Positions 8,612 to 16,307 of a stretch of 64,000 bases of DNA are shown here, in pieces. This DNA comes from Arctic95D-9 sp035967665 (GTDB lineage Bacteria; Verrucomicrobiota; Verrucomicrobiia; Verrucomicrobiales; DEV007). The position numbers and the translations under genes are program-made. How positions within the stretch are numbered: the first letter of the stretch is position 1; each line of letters starts with the position of its first letter. Below the pieces are notes generated by a model. That model did no database searches and was not told the origin of the DNA. It saw nothing but the letters and a program-made list of their open reading frames with translations. The stretch covers positions 1-64,000 of the forward strand of contig JAYWLB010000124.1 in NCBI GenBank assembly GCA_035967665.1, given 5' to 3'.

Positions 8612-10957
8612 TCACAAATAATCTACCGCCGTAATGATTTGAATTTCGGAAGTGCCCATGTGCTCGACAAGAACCCTCCACTTTTTCGATCCCTTCCCAA
8701 GAAGCCAACGGCGCATCCACTGCTTCGATTCCCCCTCGGTGACGACGACCTCGCCAAACAGAAAGCGAGGCAATTCCGCCCCGTCTTCCTCAATCCATAT
8801 CCGCACCATTCCGCGACCTTTCAATTCCAGACGCACACCGCATTCCCCTTCACCTCTCCGCCACGGTGACTCGAGGAATACCGAAGCATCGCGATGAAAA
8901 AGCCCGCCTATCATGCCACCCCGTGAGACTTCTCCAAGAGTGAGCGAAGTTTCTCCGGTCGACACCCCTGCCAAAGCTTTTCGTCCCCCAATGACTAAAT
9001 TCGCCCGTCGTTTCCAATCGCCCGCAAGTTCATCATCGGCGCTTGATACCAACGTTTCTTTCCTCTCTTTCCTCAGGCGATACACCTGACTCCCTCCAGA
9101 GGAAAACACCAATTCGGAGAGCGATGGATCTCCGACCAGCTCCAGAAGGACACTGTTATAGAATGGAGGCAGCCCATAGGGAGGAAGATGGATCAAACTG
9201 ATATTGTGCTCAAGCAACCATCCTAACGCGTCATTCGGATCTTCCGTTTCGTAGAACGAAATCATCTCTGGATCCAAATAACTGAGCATCCTTCGTCGAG
9301 AGTAATACATGTCCGAGGGTTTCATGGTAAAAACCACTTCGTCCTCAGCTGTTTCGTCGCGCAGGTAATCAATCGCTTCGTATTCAGGTCGGCTGAGCAG
9401 CTTGAGGTCATGAGACTGCAGCAATTCTGAGATTCCGATTCGGCTGCTGGAAAAACGGTACCAGGCCAAAGCGCCAAGTTGAAAGGTCCATCCTATCAAT
9501 AGGAGCAAGATCACACCCCGATAAACGATTGCCCCCTTTGCCCTGGCAAGAGAGAACAAGCCAAATCCAGCCAGAAGAGCCACCGCCGGCAACAGCCCTA
9601 GGATATATCTCTCGTTTTTTATAATCAAATCCACCCTCAGCAAAATCGAAAGCAAAACTCCCATATGGTACATCAGGAGAAATAGAACGCAGATAACAGG
9701 CAGCTCTTTTTGCCTGTCTTTTAAAATCCGCACCCCATATCGCTTCGCTCCGAGCAGCAAAACAGAGACACCAATAATCATGAACCAAAAGGAAAGCCCG
9801 AAAGCCTCGGGTGAACTCCAGCCTTTGAACAGCCCATATTGAATCTTGGCTATGGTTTGATCCAACCCTCTGGCGTATTGAAAATAATCATCCCACGCCA
9901 AAAGTTGGAGCGCAAATACAGCGGGGTTATCTGAAACCGGAGAACCAAACAAAAATACATTTCTCAAATAGGGAGCTAAGGCAACGATACCGACCCCGAG
10001 ACCGAAACCAAGAAACTCTCTCCACACCAATCTGCGCCTCACAACCTGCTGACAAGCCATCACGACGAAACACATCGGAACAAACAGAATCGCCTGAGAA
10101 TGTGTCCACAAGGCGCCCCCTGCCATCAAACCGAGAAGGATTCCTCTCAATCGCGCACCTTCGCGAACTCCTGCAAGAACGGCTAAAATGAGCAAAAAAC
10201 CCAGCACGGGCAAACTGTCGATCAAGCCCGAGTCGGCTCCCAGAAAAAACAGAGGTGTCGAAAGCAGAACCACAGCTGCAATGACTCCCTCCATTCGACT
10301 GCGCAGGCATCCCAGACAATACGTTAAATAGGCAGCCGATAAGGCAACCCAGGGTCCCACCAAGCGCATCAATCCCGGGCTATCAGCATGTCCCTGTATC
10401 ACGTTGCCGAGATAGATCAGAGCCACGTACAACGGCGGATGGGTCCACGGACCATAAAACCCGGCATCATTCAAGTCCGGTTTGATCACCGGATAGCTCA
10501 AGAGATCTCCTGTTTCATAAAGTATTCGTCCCACCGTCGCATACTCCAGAGCATCATTCTGTGTCAGTGGATAAAACATCGCTCCGTATACGAGCACCCC
10601 GCCCCAGAGTCCCCACAATCCCATGAGCAAATAGAACGCCTGACCAGGTTTTTCCCGGCAGATTCGACTTTCAAAACCAACCGTTTTGATTTTAGAGACA
10701 ACAACTATCACCAACAAGAGGGCGACCACGATAACGGCATGAATCGCATGTGAGGCTCCCCGAAAGACAGCGAGTGCCGCTACCGTCGCCAATCCGGAGA
10801 GAAACGGTGCTAATGCAATGCCCACACCCAAAGGAACACCTGCAGCCCGGCTTCTTATCGACCAGGGAAAATGTCTCGACAACGCGGTCCCTGCCATGAT
10901 CGACAAAAGGATTAGGATCCCCCAACCAATAAAGCCAGCTATAGAGACATTAATCAT
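8612..10957 (-). CDS. GT-C (GT39/ArnT-like) membrane glycosyltransferase with a C-terminal extracytoplasmic domain
   Basis: 781 residues: a polytopic N-terminal part (about 11-13 helices up to residue 490) and a soluble C-terminal part of about 280 residues. The first large loop has the acidic motif YPLTQNDALEYATVGRILYETG, followed by THPPLY, the usual GT-C catalytic and HPPL motifs for polyprenyl-phosphate sugar donors. It should glycosylate a lipid-linked or exported acceptor on the periplasmic face. The C-terminal beta-rich tail looks like an extra binding domain. It is a paralogue of the split pair at 12492-14946, with the same motifs and a recognisably similar C-terminal region. It lies downstream of its partner flippase. 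Donor and acceptor cannot be inferred; a role as polymerase (Wzy-like) is an alternative. Confidence 0.82.
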   Translation of the reverse strand: MINVSIAGFIGWGILILLSIMAGTALSRHFPWSIRSRAAGVPLGVGIALAPFLSGLATVAALAVFRGASHAIHAVIVVALLLVIVVVSKIKTVGFESRICREKPGQAFYLLMGLWGLWGGVLVYGAMFYPLTQNDALEYATVGRILYETGDLLSYPVIKPDLNDAGFYGPWTHPPLYVALIYLGNVIQGHADSPGLMRLVGPWVALSAAYLTYCLGCLRSRMEGVIAAVVLLSTPLFFLGADSGLIDSLPVLGFLLILAVLAGVREGARLRGILLGLMAGGALWTHSQAILFVPMCFVVMACQQVVRRRLVWREFLGFGLGVGIVALAPYLRNVFLFGSPVSDNPAVFALQLLAWDDYFQYARGLDQTIAKIQYGLFKGWSSPEAFGLSFWFMIIGVSVLLLGAKRYGVRILKDRQKELPVICVLFLLMYHMGVLLSILLRVDLIIKNERYILGLLPAVALLAGFGLFSLARAKGAIVYRGVILLLLIGWTFQLGALAWYRFSSSRIGISELLQSHDLKLLSRPEYEAIDYLRDETAEDEVVFTMKPSDMYYSRRRMLSYLDPEMISFYETEDPNDALGWLLEHNISLIHLPPYGLPPFYNSVLLELVGDPSLSELVFSSGGSQVYRLRKERKETLVSSADDELAGDWKRRANLVIGGRKALAGVSTGETSLTLGEVSRGGMIGGLFHRDASVFLESPWRRGEGECGVRLELKGRGMVRIWIEEDGAELPRFLFGEVVVTEGESKQWMRRWLLGKGSKKWRVLVEHMGTSEIQIITAVDYL

Positions 10958-11045
10958 ACTTTATTTAAATGGAAAATGGCGTTTCACGGATTCAAACACC
11001 ACGCTCTTCTCGCTCCAATTCGACTAGGTCGCGGCGCTTCTTCCT

Positions 11046-12362
11046 TCACTTGCAGCGAACCCGATTGGCCAAAAGATCCCAGCCTATCATTCGCCGGGAA
11101 AGAAAAAACAGAAACAACATCCCCATGACGTATCCGGCTACGGTTCCCAAAGCGGCCCCCTCAATCCCTATGATTGGGACCAACCACAGGTTCACCAATA
11201 CGTTACCTCCCGCTACCGCCATATTTTGGAAGGTCTGATACGCGGGGTGCCCTGAAACCAAAAGAAGATTATCTAAGGGGACATAAGCAGAAATAAGAGT
11301 CAGCCCAACGAGAAGAATCACGAGAGCCCCAATCCCCTCTTGCAGTCCTCTGTCAGGTACAATCCAGTAGGCCAGCACCAGAAAAACCGCAAACACCAGA
11401 AGCGCCAAAATCAAAGTCACCCCGTAGGCGTAGCGACGTGACTTGGACAGGAGGGATCTGCCAAGCTCCCATTTCTTATCCCGCACCACTTCAACCAGAA
11501 TCGGGTTGAAGTTGATTCGAACCATCGCCAGTACGTGGTAAAGCCCGTCCACGAGCATGGCTCCGAAACTGTAAATCCCGACCAAACGCTCGTCTACCAG
11601 TACCCCTAGCAGCAAGACATCCAACCGGGAGTTCATTTCCACAAACATCCCAGAAAGCAGGCTTTTCCCTCCAAAGCTCAGATGAGACTTGATCCACGAA
11701 AAGCACGATCGAAAAAGGCGAAGTTCCCCTGCCACCGCTAAGTATATCAGCGCTCCGCTCGCCGTCGCTAACTCCGCCGCTGCGAATGCGAGAGTGGAAT
11801 AATAAAAGGGCAGGTTGGAAATTGATACTCCTGCAACAAAAGCCATCACGAGGAGATAGCGTGAAGCTTGCAGAATGGCGAAAGCCCGCATCCTCCTCAG
11901 CCCGTTGATATAGGCGACTAAAATTTTGTTGAGAGGGAAGACAATGAGACCAAATGATGCCCATCGAATCGCTTTGCCAGTTTCCTCACTCGAGAATAAT
12001 TCGCCGAGAAGGGGGGACAAAAAATACACCCCAGCGAAGGCAATGCCTCCCTGAAGCACCGAAAGAAGAAGGGCCGTCCCCGCCATCGCTCCCCGGGTTT
12101 CCGGATCGGAGGAATAATAAGCCGCATGACGTAAGACCGAATAGTTGACTCCGAAAGCAGCCACCTGAGAACTGACGATGTAGACGGCATACGCGAGATT
12201 GAAAATTCCCAGGGAGGCAGCGTCCCTCGTCCACGCCACAATCAGGTTAATAAGTACACCACTGATCGCTAAGACAAAAAAGCTTCCGATAGTCCAGGCG
12301 ATCCCCTCTGACAGCCCTCCCGAAAGCACCGAGCTTCGCAGTTTTAGAAAATAACGCGTCAT
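11046..12362 (-). CDS. Wzx-type oligosaccharide flippase (MOP superfamily), copy 1
   Basis: 438 residues with about 12-14 predicted helices, of the polysaccharide-biosynthesis (PST/MVF) type. It is expected to flip undecaprenyl-diphosphate-linked repeat units across the inner membrane. It is clearly paralogous to the protein at 14930-16192: both share a pattern of the form FG..LL.G...E.N.R.D.L.LG..V....GIYSF.A.L..GLY.V....R.N.NPI in mid-protein. It lies 88 nt upstream of the GT-C gene at 8612 and 129 nt downstream of the split GT-C genes. The 129-nt gap holds a short CCACCTCG direct repeat and nothing else evident. Confidence 0.9.
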   Translation of the reverse strand: MTRYFLKLRSSVLSGGLSEGIAWTIGSFFVLAISGVLINLIVAWTRDAASLGIFNLAYAVYIVSSQVAAFGVNYSVLRHAAYYSSDPETRGAMAGTALLLSVLQGGIAFAGVYFLSPLLGELFSSEETGKAIRWASFGLIVFPLNKILVAYINGLRRMRAFAILQASRYLLVMAFVAGVSISNLPFYYSTLAFAAAELATASGALIYLAVAGELRLFRSCFSWIKSHLSFGGKSLLSGMFVEMNSRLDVLLLGVLVDERLVGIYSFGAMLVDGLYHVLAMVRINFNPILVEVVRDKKWELGRSLLSKSRRYAYGVTLILALLVFAVFLVLAYWIVPDRGLQEGIGALVILLVGLTLISAYVPLDNLLLVSGHPAYQTFQNMAVAGGNVLVNLWLVPIIGIEGAALGTVAGYVMGMLFLFFLSRRMIGWDLLANRVRCK

Positions 12363-12491
12363 CTACTCAGGTTTCGAGGTCGGCCAAGCGGCGCACATCT
12401 ATAACTCTTTCCCTTACCCGCGTAACGTTCCGAAGCACCTCGCCACCTCGCCACCTCGAACCCGGCGAATCTCCAGACCGAAGTCCCCGGG

Positions 12492-13502
12492 CTATTCTCT
12501 CTCTGGAATTGCCTCAAAGACGTTGATCTCGACCTTCGAAAACTCCGAGCTCGCAGCATCAGATATCAGTTGGAGATACTCAGCTTCTTTCTCCACGTAA
12601 ATCAGAGATCTGAACTCGTGAACGCCTTCCACGCCAACTCCCTCCCACACCATCTGAGTGGTAATAAGATCAAGATTCGCATCAAACGTATTCGCCGTCA
12701 GCCGGACTCTCTTTGGTCCTCTAAGATTGCCTTCTACCACGAGAATCAATCCTTCATTCATGCCCCCCTCTCTTAATACAGCCATATCATAGTAGTGATA
12801 TACCCTCTTGCGAAATTTGCGGTAATCCTCGATCGCCTTGCGAGCCTCCTGGGGGAGATGTAATTTAACTGAATCAACATGCTCCTTCACATTGAGCCCC
12901 CAACGCCTTATCTGCTCGCTAATCTTGAACACACTTTTTTTCGCTGGTTTCTGTTCAGCTATTCTCCGAACCACGAGTTCCTCTGATAGCTCCGCAATAG
13001 GAACCTCCGATAGCCCGATTCTAACAGGCATCACTCGAAACAGCCGCCACCCTCCACCAGTAGCTACCGGCCTGACTATCGAAGTATCACCGAGAAATTC
13101 TCTAATCTTCGAGCGTCTAATTGTAACCGGCAAATGATGCGGGACGGCGATCAAGGCAATCCCGCTCTTTTGCAAATACTGATGAAACTGCTCTGAATCC
13201 GAAATACCATAAAGATCCACAAGTGTGGGATCAATGTGCCTGATCCACTTGCACCCGCCGTAAAATCCGATATTCGACTGCTGGAACGTTAGCACCTTTC
13301 CCGACGCAAGATTCTGCGACCTCAATTCACTGTATATTTCTCCAAGACCATCGTTTGAAGGGAATTCCAGTTTCTCAGTTCCCCGGACAATTGCACCAAA
13401 ATTACGCCATACTAACCAAGAGGCAACCTGATGCGACATGCTGAGAAGCAGCCACAGAGAGATTGCCATTATGAAAGTTAATTTAAGAAAAAACTTTACC
13501 AT
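12492..13502 (-). CDS. C-terminal half of a split GT-C glycosyltransferase
   Basis: 336 residues: one hydrophobic helix near the start (about 6-28) and a soluble part. It is not a complete enzyme. Its sequence lines up with the C-terminal part of the 781-residue GT-C protein (8612-10957): IRHIDPTLVDLYG matches LSYLDPEMISFYE, SGIALIAVPHHLP matches HNISLIHLPPYGLP, and a beta-rich tail follows in both. It overlaps the gene for the N-terminal part by 20 nt, in a different frame. The overlap lies on a run of six T residues (minus strand); loss of one T would fuse the two frames into one protein of about 820 residues. It may be translated separately from its ATG by coupling, or be half of a frameshifted gene. 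Confidence 0.8.
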   Translation of the reverse strand: MVKFFLKLTFIMAISLWLLLSMSHQVASWLVWRNFGAIVRGTEKLEFPSNDGLGEIYSELRSQNLASGKVLTFQQSNIGFYGGCKWIRHIDPTLVDLYGISDSEQFHQYLQKSGIALIAVPHHLPVTIRRSKIREFLGDTSIVRPVATGGGWRLFRVMPVRIGLSEVPIAELSEELVVRRIAEQKPAKKSVFKISEQIRRWGLNVKEHVDSVKLHLPQEARKAIEDYRKFRKRVYHYYDMAVLREGGMNEGLILVVEGNLRGPKRVRLTANTFDANLDLITTQMVWEGVGVEGVHEFRSLIYVEKEAEYLQLISDAASSEFSKVEINVFEAIPERE

Positions 13503-14946
13503 GTATCAGATCGATGAGCCTCCCTCCCATAAGCGCAAACAAAGGGCAGGGAGTGGCCAGATATCGCACGTTCTTAATGGGAAGTTGTAAATCAAGATAA
13601 CTGAAAACTCCCCAGGAAAAAATCCAGACACAACAAATCACGGCGACCACCAATTCTTCTTGGATCGGTAGGAAAGGTGAGATTCGTTTTTTCACAGCAT
13701 GTCCGAGAAGGATGATAATCCCTCCCAAGCCACACAGATACGTTAGTCCAAACAACTTGAGATCGAAGAACGGACGAAAACCACCGTTAACAAACCGTCC
13801 CTGCAATGTATCGATTTCTCTGGCAATTGCCGTATCGCGCTCGTATTCAAATTCTTCCAGCTCAAGGACGGGCTCGTAATCCGCAAGTAACACTCCGTCC
13901 CGCGAAAAATTAAGGCCGAACTGAATTCCTCCAATGACACAGGCGATGACAGCTACCAAAGCCAAAACGCCCCATTTTTTTCGATCCTTAATTGCCCGGA
14001 TCACTCCGAATACTAAAATCCAAACAAGTAGAACGGCTGGCAGTGCCAAAATCCCAATTGAATGAGTAAACATGGCCATGCCAGTAACCACTCCAGAGAA
14101 AGCAGTCGCCGCTGTGCGGCTGTACCTTCCTGAGGCAAATGGAAAAACAACTGCTGAAAAATAGAAAAAGAACCGCTGGGGATCGGTATGAACCGAAAAA
14201 ACAGTTACGAGGACAATCGGGCAGCCGATCAGACAAAACACCGCATACGCAGCAGAGCGTGCACTTCCCACGTGGATTCCCAACAGATAAAGCGTCACAC
14301 ACAAACCCAGCAGGTAAAAGATTTCAAGAAGGCGCTCAAGCAACATCAGCCCCTCCGGTTGCCAAATTTTGCACCACACCAAAATGGCGTGAAAACCGGG
14401 AGGATGGGAAGCGTTGACGTAAAGCCCCTCATCGGTGGTCACAGCGAGGGGATAGTTTTCGTAACTGCCGCTCTTTGCGATCTCATTTGCGACCAGTTGA
14501 TACTCCATCGGGTCATTCGCATGGTAGCCAATCGTTAAGGTGAAAAAAGCGGTTCCCGCAATGCCCGCAAAAATCAGGCCGCGAATCCACCGATTTGGCA
14601 ACTTACCTTTCACCAACGAAACTATTTCCCCGAGAATACCAAGGCCTCTTCGCAAACCTCCCGTCGCCCCGAGTGCAATCGTCAGTCCTATGGGAATGAT
14701 GGCGTAGCACCACAGCGAAAGCCCCGGTAGAACCAGCATCTCCAACCACGTCAACCATGCGATCAAAAGCGGATAGGAAAAAAACGCAATACTCAGGCTC
14801 AACCCCGACAAGGCATCCACTGGCTCCTCTTTCACAACTTTAGCAACGCTGCCCATGAGCACCAACGGGCCGAGGACGAAAGTGAGTAAAAATCCAGTTA
14901 AAGCAATAATCATTGGAAACACAAGGCGACTAAAACCGAATACCAT
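13483..14946 (-). CDS. N-terminal (catalytic) part of a split GT-C glycosyltransferase
   Basis: 487 residues, polytopic, with the GT-C acidic loop motif YHANDPMEYQLVANEIA and SHPPGFHAI, matching NDALEY and THPPLY in the 781-residue paralogue. It stops just after the segment IKNVRYLATPCPLFALMGGRLIDL, which corresponds to IKNERYILGLLPAVALLAG in the intact paralogue; the missing remainder is encoded by the next frame (12492-13502). It overlaps the upstream Wzx gene by 17 nt, as in a translationally coupled operon. The catalytic part looks intact, so it may work alone or as a two-subunit enzyme. Its substrate is unknown. Confidence 0.83.
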   Translation of the reverse strand: MVFGFSRLVFPMIIALTGFLLTFVLGPLVLMGSVAKVVKEEPVDALSGLSLSIAFFSYPLLIAWLTWLEMLVLPGLSLWCYAIIPIGLTIALGATGGLRRGLGILGEIVSLVKGKLPNRWIRGLIFAGIAGTAFFTLTIGYHANDPMEYQLVANEIAKSGSYENYPLAVTTDEGLYVNASHPPGFHAILVWCKIWQPEGLMLLERLLEIFYLLGLCVTLYLLGIHVGSARSAAYAVFCLIGCPIVLVTVFSVHTDPQRFFFYFSAVVFPFASGRYSRTAATAFSGVVTGMAMFTHSIGILALPAVLLVWILVFGVIRAIKDRKKWGVLALVAVIACVIGGIQFGLNFSRDGVLLADYEPVLELEEFEYERDTAIAREIDTLQGRFVNGGFRPFFDLKLFGLTYLCGLGGIIILLGHAVKKRISPFLPIQEELVVAVICCVWIFSWGVFSYLDLQLPIKNVRYLATPCPLFALMGGRLIDLIHGKVFS

Positions 14947-16192
14947 TCAACCGCCTGACCCACACACGAAGCATAATGACGGAAAGCACCCACGAAATCG
15001 CCGTAGCAGCGGCTGCACCGATCAGGCCGAAAACGGGGATAAGGAGAACATTCAAAATGATATTTGCTAACACACCAATCCCAACCAATACCGAGTTTCT
15101 AAACGCGCTACCTGTTTGCAACAATACCTGAGAGAAGGGGATGTATCCACTGATCAATGCCAGCCCACCGGCGAGAATTGCAAACGGAACCCATCCCTCT
15201 GTAAAGGCGGCATCCCCGCCGATAGTTTTTGCCACAACGGGATAGAGTAAGACCGCCACTCCACACATCGGCACCCCTGCCGCATAGCCATAAAACCGCC
15301 CCTTGCAAATAAATTGCTCCAACGTCATTTTACTCCCGCTCGCCCACTCCCGGGAAATAATGGGATTCACATTTGATCGGAGAACCACAGCTACCTGATA
15401 GAGACCTTCGGCAAGCAAGGCAGAAAAGCTGTATATCCCCAAAGAATAATCGGTAACAAACATTCCCAAGATCAGGATATCAACACGCGTATTCAGCTCA
15501 GCGAGTAGTCCTCCGGGAAGCGCTCTAAGCCCGAAGTTCCAGTGGCGCTTCACTCCGTCTCCAGCCCCTCTGCTCCAGAACGGAGTTTTCAGAACGAACG
15601 CACCTCCAATAGCAATCAAAGCGGCAAAAATCTCTCCTCCGAGAAAAACAAGAGGCAGATATTCTCTGTCGATACCGGAGACCAGTATCAGAACAAAACT
15701 TACCGCAATCCCCAAAGCCCGGGCCATCAAAGCAACGGCATACAACCGCATGGCCCTCATGCCATTGAAACATCCGAGCAGAGCCTTATTGAAAGCGAAC
15801 AGCGTCACGCTGGGAGCAGCCACCTCCATTCCCCGTCTGACCCCCTCTACCGGTACCACCGATTCGACCAGAAAGCTCAGCCCATAAAAGAGAATTCCGA
15901 AGAGAAATGCCGGCAGCAGGACCGCCCGCATGCCACTTCGCATTACCTCCAATTGGCGTTCCCGGTGCTCGACTTCCCCGACGTGCTTGACGAGAGAAAG
16001 GTGAATACCGAAAGCGGCCAATTGCGACGCGATGATGTAAGCAGCGAACACCCAGTTAAAAGACCCAAGTACTTCCGGGCCGAAGAAACGAGCAACACCG
16101 AAATTGAGGCAAAGACCCACCGAAGCGGATACGCCAAAAGCGATCAGGTTCCAGATGACCCCTGACGCCAGTTTATTCGTTTCTCTTACCAT
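14930..16192 (-). CDS. Wzx-type oligosaccharide flippase (MOP superfamily), copy 2
   Basis: 420 residues, 12-14 hydrophobic helices, same family and shared motifs as the protein at 11046-12362 (for example ELNTRVDILILGMFV against EMNSRLDVLLLGVLV). It is expected to flip a lipid-linked glycan. It precedes the split GT-C genes with a 17-nt overlap, so each flippase is followed by a GT-C gene. This suggests a duplicated flippase-transferase block. A 115-nt gap without evident features separates it from the amidotransferase gene upstream. Confidence 0.9.
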   Translation of the reverse strand: MVRETNKLASGVIWNLIAFGVSASVGLCLNFGVARFFGPEVLGSFNWVFAAYIIASQLAAFGIHLSLVKHVGEVEHRERQLEVMRSGMRAVLLPAFLFGILFYGLSFLVESVVPVEGVRRGMEVAAPSVTLFAFNKALLGCFNGMRAMRLYAVALMARALGIAVSFVLILVSGIDREYLPLVFLGGEIFAALIAIGGAFVLKTPFWSRGAGDGVKRHWNFGLRALPGGLLAELNTRVDILILGMFVTDYSLGIYSFSALLAEGLYQVAVVLRSNVNPIISREWASGSKMTLEQFICKGRFYGYAAGVPMCGVAVLLYPVVAKTIGGDAAFTEGWVPFAILAGGLALISGYIPFSQVLLQTGSAFRNSVLVGIGVLANIILNVLLIPVFGLIGAAAATAISWVLSVIMLRVWVRRLNGIRF

Positions 16193-16307
16193 CCGCTTTA
16201 CCGCTACCGCAGGATCCCCAAAGCTGGAACCACAATGCCTCCAAGTTCCTTATGCGCAGTCAACCCGACAAACGCTGACATCTAACTTCCTTACTTAGAC
16301 AGGGAAT

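Noticed and set aside
13483..13502. Programmed -1 frameshift joining the split GT-C halves
   Set aside because: The frame relation requires a +1 (or -2) change; a -1 slip on the T run leads to a stop within a few codons. Homopolymer length change or coupled initiation fits better.
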